A stretch of DNA of 64,000 nucleotides from Elymus sibiricus (taxonomy: Eukaryota > Streptophyta > Magnoliopsida > Poales > Poaceae). The position numbers and the translations under genes were made by a program. Under the pieces are notes generated by a model, which ran no database searches, had not been told where the DNA came from, and saw only the letters and a list, made by a program, of their open reading frames with translations. The stretch lies in the NCBI GenBank assembly GCA_039707655.1, contig CM077667.1, forward strand, positions 539,938,222 to 540,002,221. The letters run 5' to 3'. Of the stretch, positions 34,601-46,654 are shown in pieces (position 1 is the first letter of the stretch; each line of letters starts with the position of its first letter).

Positions 34601-36389
34601 CCTCTAGTTTCGCTAATCTTTCATTCATCTTCTGCATTTCGCTTGCTTCCTCTTTCTTCTTTCTCTTTCGTCTTATGTAACCAGTGCTGTCGGGAAACCC
34701 AACCTTCCACGGAATGGAGCCTGATGTGCCTCGTCTTCGTCCAGGGTGTTCAGGATTCCCGAGGGCCTTTGACAGCTCGTCCTTCTCTCTGTCGGGAATG
34801 AACTTCCCTTCCAGCGCTTCCTTGATTGCTTCCTCAAGCTTTGTGATGGGTATTTCAAGTTGAGCTTTCGTCCAGACACACTTCCCTGTTTCGGGGTCCA
34901 AAGTTCCCCCAACCCCGAAGAACCAAGTCCTTGCCCGATCTGGCCAGTGCAATGTTGCTGGTTGGACATCTTTAGCAAGCAGGTCTTGCTCAGTTTTGTC
35001 CCACGTAGGCCGGGCTTTGCTGTAGCCACCTGACCCCGTAACATGGTGATACTCCTTCCTTGCGGCATTTTTCTTATTCGTAAGTGACCTGTTCTTAGCC
35101 TTCTCCGATTTCTTGTAGGCCACAAATGCGGGCCAGTGATCTTTCAGCTTCACATATTGACCTTTGAATTCTGGAGTCTTGTCTTTCTCGACAAACTTCC
35201 TGTTCAATTCTTTCTTCCAGTTCTTGAATAGTTCTGCCATCTTCTTAAGATCAAACGCCTTGACCTTTCGCTGTATAACTGGGTTATTCGGATCCTCCTC
35301 TGGCGGTAGCCTGAAATTTCTCATCAGATTGGTCCAACGATCATCTTTCAGTGTATCGTTGACATAAGGAATTTGAGGGTCCTTCTTCTTATTCCATTCT
35401 TGGAAGCTGATCGGGACGATGTCCCTAACAATAACTCCGCACTGATGTACAAATTTGTTCTTGGTCCGGTAGGGAGCAATCGGTTGGCCTTCTGGAGAGA
35501 CTTCTTCGATCGTGAACCTTTCTTCCGGGTCCAACCTTCTCATCGGGCCTCGTCTCCTTACCGAAGTGGAGCTCGATCTGGATGGCTAATTAAAAGAAGA
35601 AAGAAGCGTTAATATATGTACATACAAAAAAATTAATGCATCTAGTCAACAGAGGATTAATTAATATATACCTCGCCGTACTTTGAAGCAGTTATGGCTC
35701 CCTTCTCCATTCGATCACCGGAGCCGTCATGATCTCCTTCGTCCTCAATTCGATCACCGGAGCCGTCATGGTCTCCTTGCTCCTCACCGGAGCCGCCATC
35801 CTCTCTTTCCTCACCATCGGTCTCGTTGAGAAACGACATGCAGGTGAGATCGATATCACCTCCGTCGCGGATTATATCCCCTAACAACTCTTCTTTTTCT
35901 AAGTCTCTGTCGTCCATAGTTTCTGCAAATATTACAACGTGGCAATATACAACCATGAGAGATGGATTAGTGGCAAACATAGACTTAATCACAACAAGGA
36001 ATCATATGCATATGAGCAATGGATTAGTGGGAAACATCATGCAAAGTTCACAAGTTTTATAACAGTCAGTTTCAGACGATCATCCAGGACTCCTCCCCCC
36101 TCATGTCTGATGAGTCGTCCTATCTTTCGAGAGAGGATACTTTGCGGACCGCCTCTCTCATGGTCGTTTGTAGTGAAGGTTGAATGGCCCAATATGCTTA
36201 GCGTAGTATTTTGACGGGGATGGCGGGTTTCGGGTTCGGGTATTACTGAAACGGGTTTGAACCCGTGACCGCTTCTCTCATGGTCGTCGAGGATACTTGC
36301 GGACCCCCACCCCCCTCATGTCGAAGTTATCATTCTACGAACATATGAAAATTCTCAAGTGCATTATGTTCATATGGTGGGACTGGCAA

Positions 36390-37145
36390 CCTACGAAGCA
36401 CTGATACAGTGACATTGATACGGTGATACGGGTACGGCGATACGGGATACGGCAATTTCTAAAAACAGCAATAAGGCGATACGGTAAACATATATAAGTA
36501 ATAATAAAATGACATGGACTGTCTCATTTTAATAATCTCACTATCATCAATGGGGATAAAAATCTCACTATCACCGAAGCACCAATTTTAGAATTTTTTT
36601 CTTGATAACAATAAAGAAAGCACAATCTTCATTGAGTTCCTTTTTCTCATAACTATAAACAAGAACTCTCACCTATGAACATGACGATAATTAACAATAA
36701 ACAAGAACTCTCAAAAAGCAACAAGCCATCAGCATCAACAAGCCATGTTCAATGGGCTCACTTTGGGGGCAGGGGCCGGCGCGGCAACGTCGGGGCTGGC
36801 AGGGGCGCGGTGACGGCAACGGGGCAGGGGGAGGCAACGGCGGGGAAGGGCGAGGCGACGGCGACGGCGACGTAGGGGCAGGGCGCGGCGACGGCGACGA
36901 CGACGTAGGGCCAGGGGTGCGACGACGGCGGGGCAGGGCGAGGCGACGGCGACAGCGGGGCAGGGTGCGGCAACGGCGACGGGGAGGAGGGCGCGCGAGG
37001 AGGTCTGGCGCTGGCGACGGTCAGCGGGCTCAGGGATGGCAGGGCGTCGGCAAGGGCGACGGCAAAATCCGGCAGCCTGGCGGCATCGATGTCGTCGTCG
37101 GCGCCGAGGAGAGAAGAAACTGCAATGGATTGGAAATTTTTCTAA
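36390..37145. other. GATACGG repeats and GC-rich leader region of the CACTA
   Basis: At 36410-36500 short GATACGG-type units recur. From 36760 to 37060 a degenerate GGCGACGGCGACG minisatellite keeps several frames open by composition. On the minus strand this GC-rich stretch lies just downstream of a TATA box (37152-37159) and ends in a good splice donor (CCCAAA|GTGAGC, about 36764), so it may be the first exon of the Ptta/Ulp1 gene. Confidence 0.45.
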
Positions 37146-37151
37146 GTGCCC

Positions 37152-37159
37152 TTTATATA
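37152..37159 (-). promoter_or_regulatory. TATA box, probable promoter of the CACTA Ptta/Ulp1 gene
   Basis: CTATATAAAG on the minus strand directly next to internal CACTA repeats and upstream of the GC-rich leader. Confidence 0.5.
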
Positions 37160-37799
37160 GCACCCCCTTTAGTCCCGGTTGGTGGCTCCAACCGGGACTA
37201 ATGCCCCCCTTTAGTCCCGGTTGTAGCCACCAACCGGGACTAAAGGTCAATTTCCAGGATCCCAAAGGGCGGGAAGCAGAGACCTTTAGTCCCGGCTGGT
37301 GGCTCCAACCGGGACTAAAGGGGGGGCATTAGTCCCGGTTGGAGCCACCAACCGGGACTAAAGGGCTGTGCTTCCTGTACCAAAAGTTTAGTCCCATCTC
37401 GCTAGTCGAGAGGGGCTCGGAGTGGTTTATAAGCGCTGCTGCCGTTGCCCGCTCGAGCTCCTCTCTAATGTAGGCAGTACATGCCTATTTGACGCCCTGT
37501 TGGGCCTGCTAGCACTGCGGGCCTGCATCCTGGCCCATTTGTAGAGTTTCTAGTCGTATGCAGGCCGTCGTGCCTAGTAGGCGGGCCTTTTTTTGCATAT
37601 ATTATGATTTTTAATGTTATTTTTCAATATGTTATTTTTAGTTATATAATTTTAGTTGCATAAATTTTATATAATTTTAGTTGCATAAGTTTTATTTTTT
37701 ATTGATTCTTTTTAGTTGATTCCTTTTGCTATTAGAGTTTTATAAAAGGTTTTTAGTTTCTATTAAAGCTTGTAACAAAATATACTTTATCAAAATTCA

Positions 37800-39620
37800 T
37801 TTTACTATTAAATGTTTTAACTCAAGACTTTTTCTACATTCTATATGCACCATTCAAAGCCACATCATCACTTTTCAACCCTTTTCTGACTTCATTTGCT
37901 ATTTTTCATGCATTTCATTATTTAGTTTGAGCTAAGATGACCCTGAGATTGAAAAACACTGCAAATGAAGTCTAAAATGGTTGAAAATTGGCATGGTATC
38001 ATAATTTCACCCACATAGCATGTGCTAAAAGTTGAGAGGGTTACGGGAAAAACTGGATGCACTTCGTGTACAAACTGGACAATCTCCTTCGAAGTATCAG
38101 GGTTTCGGACGAAAACTTGTCTATTACAAAGGCATTTCATTTTTTAACTTATTTCAACTCCAGACTTTTTCTGCATTCAATATGCACCATTCAAAGCCAC
38201 ATCATCAGTTTTCAACCCTTTTCTGACTTCATTTGCTATATTTCATGCATTTCATGATTTATTTTGAGCTAAGATGACCCTGAGATTGAAAAGCACTGTA
38301 AATGAACTCTGAAATGGTTGAAAATTGGCATGGTATCACAATTTCACCCACATAGCATGTGCTAAAAAGTTGAGAGGGTTACGGGAAAAACTGGATGCAC
38401 TTCGTGTACAAACTGAAAAATCTCCTTCGAAGTATGAGGGTTTCGGACGAAAACTCGCCCATTACAAAGGGATTTCATTTTTTAAACATATTTTAACTCA
38501 AGACTTTTTCTGCATTCAATATGCACCATTCAAAGCCACATCATCAGTTTTCAACCCTTTTCTGACTTCATTTGCTATATTTCATGCATTTCATGATTTA
38601 TTTTGAGCTAAGATGACCCTGAGATCGAAAAGCACTGCAAATGAATTCTGAAATGGTTGAAAATTGGCATGGTATCATAATTTCACCCACATAGCATGTG
38701 CTAAAAAGTTGAGAGGGTTACGGGAAAAACTGGATGCACTTCGTGTACAAACTGAAAAATCTCCTTCGAAGTATCAGGGTTTCGGACGAAAACTCGTCCA
38801 TTACAAAGGGATATCATTTTTTTAAACATATTTTAACACAAGACTTTTTCTGCATTCAATATGCACCATTTAAAGCCACAACATCACTTTTCAACCATTT
38901 TCTGACTTCATTTGCTATTTTTCATGCATTTCATGATTTATTTTGAGCTAAGATGACCCGGAGATTGAAAAGCACTGCAAATGAACTCTGAAATGGTTGA
39001 AAATTGGCATGGTATCGTAATTTCACCCACATAGCATGTGCGAAAAAGTTGAGAGGGTTACGGGAAAAACTGGATGCACTTCGTGTACAAACTGGACAAT
39101 CTCCTTCGAAGTATCAGGGTTTCGGACGAAAACTCGTCTATTACAAAGGGATTTCATATTTTTAAACATATTTTAACTTAATACTTTTTCTGCATTCAAT
39201 ATGCACCATTCAAAGCCACATCATCAATTTTCAACCCTTTTCTGACTTCATTTGCTATTTTTCATGCATTTCATGATTTATTTTGAGCTAAGATGACCCT
39301 GAGATTGAAAAGCACTGCAAATGAACTCTGAAATGGTTGAAAATTGGCATGGTATCATAATTTCACCCACATAGTATGTGCTAAAAAGTTGAGAGGGTTA
39401 CGGGAAAAACTGGATGCACTTCGTGTACAAACTGAACAATCTCCTTCGAAGTATCAGGGTTTCGGACGAAAACTCGTCTATTACAAAGGGATTTCAATTT
39501 TTTAAACATATTTTAACTCAAGACTTTTTCTGCATTCAATATGCACCATTCAAAGCCTGAAATTGAAAAGCACTGCAAATGAACTTTGAAATGGTTGAAA
39601 ATTGGCATGGTATCATAATT
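37800..39620 (+). repeat. 340-bp tandem array (about five units plus partials)
   Basis: The phrase GATGACCC(T/G)GAGAT(T/C)GAAAA recurs at about 37937, 38275, 38614, 38955 and 39295, giving a period of 338-341; a sixth, shortened copy begins at 39556. Units share GTTGAGAGGGTTACGGGAAA and TTTCGGACGAAAA with the repeats in the other CACTA elements here. Open frames of 60-93 codons recur in the same place. Confidence 0.92.
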
Positions 39621-39847
39621 TCACCCACATAGCATTTGCTAATGTATCAAAAACCATTACAGAACATCATGAATAGAGAAGTGACCAAATTAATACAAGT
39701 TCATCATCACATTAAAACCAAAATACAGTAGTGATCAAAAGTTATAGAGGAAAAAATAAATACATAAAGTTCATACACAGTTCTCATAGAACAACATATA
39801 GCTCTCTAGAGCATCTAATTAAAACATAAATTGAAACTAATGTACAA

Positions 39848-40553
39848 CTATGTAAAACATTTAAATACAACAACAAATGCGATCATAATCGCAACTAATG
39901 TAGCAATTGATCCAACAGCATAATGATACCAAGCCTCATTATCAATGGCATATTTTCTTATCTTTCTAATCTTCAAGCGCATTGCATCCATCTTGATCTT
40001 GTGGTCATGGACGACATCGGCAACATGCAACTCCAATTTCATCTTCTCCTCCTCAATTCTTTTCAATTTTTCTTTAAAATCCTCGTTTTCTTTTTCAACT
40101 AAATTTAACCTCTCGACAAGAGGGTCGGTTGGAATTTCCGGTTCACATACCTCCTAGAATAAACACATCTATGTCACGTTAGTCGGCATAATTGTCATTA
40201 ACACTAAATGAAACAAATAGTTATAAAAAATAATATACCACATCCGAATCATAGACCGGACGAGGGCCGACGTGGGCGGATACCATAACCATGGACCTAT
40301 ATAATAACAAACAGTAATAAAAGTAAGAAATTTATACAAGTATCTATGTAAATGATACAAATAAGAACTTTTTTCTTTTAAAAAGAAGATAAGAACAAGA
40401 GGCTCACCACGGTGGTGCCGACGACGAGATCGGCGCGGGCGATCGACGAAGGTGAGGACGGGGATGGGACGTGACGGACCGCCAAACCTAGACAAATCTT
40501 GAGGAAAATGGAGTGTGGAGGTCGAGCTTGGAGAGGAGAAAGCTTAAGCATGG
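39848..40553 (-). CDS. Small coiled-coil, single-pass membrane protein of the CACTA
   Basis: The last exon is 40153-39848 (101 codons plus TGA) and the middle exon 40296-40239; GT/AG borders and phases agree. The first exon is uncertain, within about 40430-40553, joining in the PAPISSSAPPW frame. The protein has a charged helical segment (LVERLNLVEKENEDFKEKL, then KRIEEEKMKLELHVADVV), a basic stretch (RLKIRKIRK) and one C-terminal hydrophobic segment (VGSIATLVAIMIAFVVVF) ending KCFT, the layout of a tail-anchored protein. A TATA box lies at 40665-40672. No family function is known to me. The open, spliced frame beside a decayed partner gene suggests either recent selection or chance survival. 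Confidence 0.6.
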
Positions 40554-40664
40554 CTCTGGCATTTCATCGAACACCTCGTGTGCATAGGAGGTGAGAGCAA
40601 AGCAGCACACACCTCACACGCATCGGCCGGCCAAAAAAACAGAGTGAGCGGGCAGGGGCAAGCA

Positions 40665-40672
40665 TATATATA
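40665..40672 (-). promoter_or_regulatory. TATA box of the small CACTA gene
   Basis: CTATATATATG on the minus strand, between the right subterminal repeats and the small gene. Confidence 0.5.
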
Positions 40673-41314
40673 GGCGTATCTTTAGTCCCGGTTCTAGCCA
40701 CCAACCGGGACTAAAGGGGCTCGGCCAGGAGTGAGGCCCTTTAGTCCCGGTTCGTGTCTGGAACCGGGACTAAAGGGGTCATACGAACCGGGACTGGTTC
40801 CTGCCGAGGCCCGGCCGGCGCCCTGGCCTCATGAACCGGGACTGATGCACCCATTAGTCCCGGTTCGTAACAAGACCCGGACTAATGCAATATTCTGGCC
40901 CATTTCAAAGCCCTGTTTTCTACTAGTGTACCGTCGACCGGCCGAATGAAATCGACAAACCACATGCTAGTGCCATAGTGCTACCGCGGCTGTTTACCTA
41001 ATCCTGCTTTAGCGAAATGCCATATATATTGGCCATAGCCGGAAAGGAAGGTCTCAGAGCTCCATCAGCCCAAGGCTAACCCGTTATTCAGTGGTTCACG
41101 CCTAGCACGGACGAATATTATTTCTTCGATGGCGGCAAATAGGAGAGTCAAGTTGGGCTGATGTTTGGCCCGGTTCGTTCGCTGCTACTGCAGTTTTCAA
41201 TTTTGCTATAAGTCTCAGACTTCGTTATGTCTTGGTCAATGTTATACTTATCTTCCTCTGATTTTGTATTGAGATTCATTTTTTTTTGTTTTCTTATTTT
41301 CCTCTTATATACTA

Positions 41315-41408
41315 CTCCATCCGTCCCAAAATAAGTGTCGATGATCTAGTACAAAAATTGTACTAGTTTAGTACAAAATTTGCGACACTTATTTCGGGAC
41401 GGAGGGAG
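41315..41408. mobile_element. Stowaway MITE, 94 bp
   Basis: TIRs CTCCATCCGTCCCAAAATAA and TTATTTCGGGACGGAGGGAG are flanked by TA on both sides. Near-perfect hairpin with no coding capacity. Confidence 0.95.
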
Positions 41409-42149
41409 TATTTCATTTGACCGGGGCTTGGTTAAGTCTCAGTCGACTGAGACCTAGTTACACTTTTTTTCCCATCTGCATTTTTTTTCAGTTTTAGTAT
41501 GTTTTCCTTCATATTGGTTTTTTCTTTGGGATTTCGTTTTTTCCTTCCAGTTTCCTTTTCTTTTTTAGTTGTATATACCGTAAACATTTTATAATATTTG
41601 GTGAGACTTTTTAAATGATGTACATTATTAATATACGATGATTGTTTTCAAAATATAGGATGAATACTTTTCATATACGGCGAACTCTGTAAATATAGGA
41701 TGAACTTTTATTTATTTATGGTGAACTGTTTTTAATATATGGCGATCTATTTTCTAATAAAGGTGATTTTTTAAATATATTTTCAAAGTGGTGTGTCCAG
41801 CCGCAGCCACGTGTCACGTCCTGGGTACCGTCTCTGCATTTTGTTTTTATATTCTTATGTACAACATTGTTTTACCTTCTCCGAATTTTAGATATGTTTT
41901 TTTGGGTATTTTCATCTTTTTGGTTTACGCCTAGTTTTCCATAGTTTTTTGTGGAAAATATTTTTATTCCATGAAAAGACAAAATTGTGCTTTCACGAGA
42001 AGCACATATTTACTTCTCGTGGAGGCACATATTTGCCTCTCATGGAGGAAAAAAAATCACGAAGTCAACTTTTTTTACAATTTTTTTGCTTCCACGAGAC
42101 GCATAGATCTGCTTCTCGTGGAAGCACAAAGCAGAAAAAACAAAGTTAT
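41409..42149. other. AT-rich intergenic sequence with a segment paralogous to the Copia insertion site
   Basis: 41793-42140 matches 49116-49171 and 58877-58995: a GGTGTGTCCAGCCGCAGCC segment and CTTCTCGTGGAGGCACATAT segments. The copy here lacks the Copia element and acts as the empty site (ACTTC once, 42012-42016). Palindromic GCTTCTCGTGGAAGC units occur at 42060-42125. Confidence 0.7.
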
Positions 42150-43822
42150 GGCCGTTTTACATTTTTTTCCGTTTTTTTGCAAAAACGGTCAAAGTTCATA
42201 TTTCAAAATTTCTATACCAACTAGACACTAAAACCTAACTACATCTCAAACGATTTTATTTTTTGAAGATTTTATCATTTTTGTTTATTTTCTACAAAAC
42301 TAAAAAAGGCGGTCCACTCGGGGGGGGGGGGGGGTAGAGTTTGAAAATTTCAGAACCCCTTTAGTCCGGGTTGGTGTCCATCCAATCATACCGTTGACTA
42401 CATCTGCTAGCACCGTCCCAGCCAGAGTCACAACTAAGGTTAACCAAGCCAGAGTCAACCCTTTCTAACTTCATTTGCTTTTTTTCATGCATTTAATGAT
42501 TTTTTTGAGATAAATGACCCTGAAATTGAAAAGCACTACAAATGAACTCTGAAAAGGTTGAAACTTGGCATGGTATCATCATTTCACCCACATAGCTTGT
42601 GCTAAAAAGTTGAGAGGGTTACGGCAAAAACTGGATGCACTTCGTGTACAAACTGGACCATCTCCTTCGAAGTATCAAGGTTTCGGACGAAAACCCATCT
42701 GTTACAAAGGCATTTCATTTTTTTTAACTTATTTCAACTCCAGACTTTTTGTGCATTCAATATGCACCATTCAAAGCCACATCCTCAAATTTCAACCCCT
42801 TCTAACTTCATTTGCTATTTTTCATGCATTTAATGATTTGTTTTGAGCTAAATGACCCTGAAATTGAAAAGCCCTACAAATGAACTCTGAAAAGGTTGAA
42901 ACTTGACATGGTATCATCATTTCACCCACATAGCATGTGCTACAAAGTTGAGAGGGTTACGGCAAAAACTGGATGCACTTCGTGTACAAACTGGACCATC
43001 TCCTTCGAAGTATCAAGGTTTCGGACGAAAACCCATCTGTTACAAAGGCATTTCATTTTTTTAAACTTATTTCAACTCTAGACTTTTTGTGCATTCAATA
43101 TGCACCATACTACAACATGTTAAAATCTACAGAAAGAACTAACTAAAAATAATAAAAAACAACAATTAAATGACTAAAACAACTATATAAGCAAAACAAT
43201 ATTGTTTTAATTAAAATCCTAATTTCAATTATTCTAAAAATAACCAAATAAATCTTACTGTGACAACAATCTAACACGTGACTAGGAGCAAAAAGAATTA
43301 AATTGAAAACTATTTGTAAACTCAAGTTATTCACAATCTAGGGTTTGAAGCAAATTTGAACAAATTCAAATTTAAACCATTCAAATTTGAAAACTAATGG
43401 CACAAACAGAAACTAGACAAATTTTTTAATCTAATGCAAAAAGAATCACTCAAAAACATCAAATGTCCTAAAAGATATAAGCAATTTAAAACAGAAACTA
43501 AAAACAGAAAACAAATGTAAAAACAGAAGAAAAAAAAACTTTCAGAACCCCTTTAGGCCCGGTTGGTGTCTCCAACCGGGACTAAAGGCTCCACCTTTAG
43601 TCCCGGTTGGAGACACCAACCGGGACTAAAGGGTATCGGCCCCTTTAGTCCCGGTTGGTGTCTCCAACCGGGACTAAAGGTCCCATTTGAACCGGGACTG
43701 ATGCCCGACCGGCGTCCTAGCCGCTCGAACCGGGACTAATGCTCACATTAGTCCCGGTTCGTAATGCAACCGGGACTAATGTGTAGATCGAGCTGGGACG
43801 AAAGCCCTGTTTTCTACTAGTG
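42150..43822. mobile_element. CACTA element truncated at the left
   Basis: It begins inside the element (the match to 13491 onward starts AAGTTATGGCCGTTTTA) and ends with the complement of CACTAGTAGAAAACAGGGC at 43822, followed by TTA. Contains two copies of the 340-bp repeat (about 42517-42855 and 42856-43110) and subterminal repeats (43550-43790). An unrelated segment of about 110 bases sits at 42365-42470. Confidence 0.85.
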
Positions 43823-43834
43823 TTAATATTGCAA

Positions 43835-45740
43835 AAAACTATGCACGCATCATGTGTGATGTCCCTGATACCAATCGCATTGACTTTTTTCACTTTTTTT
43901 GCAGGAGAGAATAAGGCAAAATCCAATTTGCTGCCTTAGTGTTTTAATTTCCATTATAGCTTATATGTATATATTACTAAAATAATCACATCCCTAGGTC
44001 TAAGTCATTGATCTTTCTTTTTCCAATAGAAAAGAAAACAAAATACGCGCTTACCTGGTTCAGTTCAGACATACCTTTCGCAGAACTAATGTAGAAAGTA
44101 CAAACAAGAGAGATATTGTACTAGCGATGTTTTATAGCTGCCTAGCATTTACCATCTACCAAACACATCAAGATCGAAATATCATAAACCATATATACGT
44201 TTTGTCATGATTGTGTTCTCGACTAGATAGGTAAACATAGAGTATAATAATACTGTTGACAACAATATAATAGAAGAGAATTACATGCTATCATAGATTT
44301 AGTTGTGAGAAACTCAGTTTTGCTCGACTCACCCATTCTTGCCGCTAATGGTGGTGTGGGTGATGTGGTTGGTCTTTTATCTTTCACATCCACGTATGGA
44401 GCCTCTGCAGCACGCTACTTCTGCTTAGCAAGAGTGCCCAAAGAAAACAACCCAACAAATATTAGCATACCGGAACACAAAAGATGCCACGCCATGAAAC
44501 ACACCACACGCCATGCAAGCATAGTTCCGGTCCCGTCACCTTATCATATTATGTTGTTGTGGGGGTTGTTCATCAAGTAGCTCAGGTTCTGGCAACATCA
44601 AATCCTTGCGAAAGGATACCGAGGCGGTGGGAGACAATGCCATTTCGTCCCATCATATTTTTGAGTTTTAGAAATATTTTTTGTAAAATATTTGAACATT
44701 TTTAAAATTAGTGAACAACTTCATTTTTCACGATGGCTAAACACTTGCGTCATACCATCGTTAAGATGGTAACTGAATATCACAGAAATTATGTGCATCA
44801 TATGTAATGTCCCTAATACCCATCGCGTTGACCTTTCACATTTTTTGGCCGAAAATAACATAAGACAAAATTACAGACTTAGTTTTGTCCAATATACCTT
44901 TTCTAGTACCATCATAGATGAAAAAAAAAACACATTAGACGTTAAACCTCATGCTCTTGAGCTGGGCGTATTTATGACCCTCCAACCATGTCAAAATCAA
45001 AATACTAGAAACCAATATGTTACCATAGGTAAATACAAAGAGTTGAATTTGTAACATAATACAAAAACAATGACAGCCCTAGGACCAAGTCATCGATCTT
45101 TCTTTCTCCTAGAACATATATAAAATAAAACACCAATCGTTACACTCTTAGATAGTTTGGTACGGACATACCTTTCACGGAACTAATGTAGAAACAATAG
45201 AGATATTATACTGGCGATGTTTCGGGGCTGGACACATTTACGATCTGCCAACCCCGTCGATATCAAAATATCAGAAATCATATATACCTTCAATTGTGAT
45301 AGTGTTCTCGGCTATAGCAGGGAAAACATAGAGTAGACATAATATTATTGATAATAATATAATAGAAAATAATGATATACTAGCATTGGTTTTATTGTGG
45401 GAAGCCCACTTTTGCTCGATTCAACTACTTGGGCTCTCCATTCTTGTCGTGGATGGTGGTGTAGATGATGTGTCGGACAGGTTGTCATCCCCCTCCGTGT
45501 ATGGATCATTTCCATCATGTTGCACATACTTAATAACAGTTACCAAAGAAAACAACATGTCAAACATTAGAACAACGGAACACCAAAGGTGACCTGCCAC
45601 GAAACACACGGCAATGCCCTCCAAGCATAGATCTGGTAAGATCCCGTGACCTTCTCGCATGGAATTGCCATGGGGGTTGTTCGTCGAGCACCTCTGGCTC
45701 TAGAGATGGTTACACCATACCGAGGATGACAAGGCTCCAT
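43835..45740. repeat. Diverged tandem duplication of a 0.95-kb segment
   Basis: Copy 1 (43835-44640) and copy 2 (44788-45740) share ordered segments: GATGTCCCTGATACC/AATGTCCCTAATACC, TCATTGATCTTTCTTT, CATACCTTTC(G/A)C(A/G)GAACTAATG, TATTCTTGTCG/TTCTTGCCG and GGGGGTTGTTC. On the minus strand both encode a short Ser/Thr-rich C-terminus with a stop (copy 2: DNLSDTSSTPPSTTRMESPS), which may be an old 3' exon. The source gene is not recognised. Confidence 0.7.
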
Positions 45741-46488
45741 ACGCAGCGGAAGTTGATGCCATCGCCAATCACATCATATCGACCACCAATGGCTGGAATA
45801 ACGTAGAGGCCAAGCATGTGAACTTAGCATCCCGACCTACTTACGATGGGCCAATATGGTCCTTTCACGATAGGCTCATCTGCCCAAGCATATAGATATC
45901 TTAGTTAGGAAGGACAGGGCCAATATGGTCCTTTCACGATGATGAGAAAATTTATAAACTAGTCCTCCACATGGGCTCCTCTGCCTTCTCTGATTCACCA
46001 TCTTGGTCCTCCTTCTCCCATCTCTCCAAACCCTAGAAATTAAGTCTGGTCATACTATCACCTTTCAATTTCCATAACCAACACGTCATCTGGTAGAGGC
46101 GGAGGCACACCCCCCGCATGAACTGCAGATTAAGCCACGTGACTTGCTGTGATACTCATCGCATACTGGGTTACCGTTCGCATCATCCTTTCTGATGCAC
46201 ATGCATGTCACAATGAGGAAAGACATGTGCAAGACCGGGTGACTAGACCGAAAGGATTTGCTGTCCATGGACGTGTGTCAGTGGACTAATTGTTGACCCA
46301 AATCAGGGTAGGTCCAACAACGCATGTCCCGAATTATTATTGCAGTCAAATGATGCGCCATCGTGGACTTTGAACGAATGAGTCGACAACGGTTTTGTCT
46401 TTTTCACTTTTGTGCTACGCGTGGACTTGAGATTCTAGCACCAAGCAGAAGGTGGCAAGTTAACCAGAATTTTTTAAAACCGCATAAC
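45741..46488. other. Intergenic, nothing recognised
   Basis: A 14-base repeat of GGGCCAATATGGTCCTTTCACGAT lies near 45848 and 45918. No gene is supported. Confidence 0.4.
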
Positions 46489-46654
46489 CAGTGGCGAAGC
46501 CACGTACAAGCTGGGTAGTCAATTGACTACCCAGCTTTTTGGTGCAACTAGCATATAGGTGTAGAAATATTGGAACAAATTTGTATAAATTCATATATTT
46601 GACAACACAATTTCAAATTGACTACACAAGAGAACATTTCTGGCACCGCCACTG
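46489..46654. mobile_element. hAT-type MITE, 166 bp
   Basis: TIRs CAGTGGCGAAGCC and CACCGCCACTG with an exact 8-bp duplication CGCATAAC (46481-46488, 46655-46662). Confidence 0.93.

Larger units (their letters stand above)
29185..35917 (-). pseudogene. CACTA Ptta/En-Spm plus Ulp1-protease gene, decayed and interrupted
   Basis: A minus-strand multi-exon gene homologous to the one at 2-1347. Exon 35917-35672 (82 codons, acidic, three GDHDGSGDR-like repeats) joins an exon from 35585. Next comes a Lys-rich Ptta/En-Spm-type region (about 35400-34900, with FKGQYVKLKDHWPAFVAYKK), a basic/coiled end, and after an in-frame TGA (34586-34584) a beta-rich domain (MAKCHNLTLKAAVGYVLPPR). A Pro/Ser/Gln-rich linker and a Ulp1 domain follow (33338-33147 onward). 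Damage: frameshifts near 33450 and 33365, a stop near 32988, the 2.7-kb insertion, and further stops at 30071 and near 29913. LCAYYVCEF with the catalytic Cys (about 29730) and the last exon (about 29320-29185) remain recognisable. Confidence 0.8.
28641..40928. mobile_element. 12.3-kb CACTA element with TAC target duplication
   Basis: Starts CATTTGTAGAAAACATGGC (a mutated CACTA end) and ends with the complement of CACTAGTAGAAAACAGGGC, flanked by TAC at 28638-28640 and 40929-40931. TTTAGTCCCGGTT-type subterminal repeats lie at 28675-28850 and 40680-40900, with an extra internal set at 37165-37370. Contents: decayed Ptta/Ulp1 gene (29185-35917, minus), a 2.7-kb insertion (30212-32897), a GC-rich leader (36760-37145), a 340-bp tandem array (37800-39620) and a small membrane-protein gene (39848 to about 40550, minus). 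No TNP2-type transposase is visible, so it appears non-autonomous. Confidence 0.88.

Noticed and set aside
36735..37265. Arg/Pro/Gly-rich frames on both strands of the GGCGAC minisatellite
   Set aside because: Repeat-driven composition in all frames; at most a leader exon.
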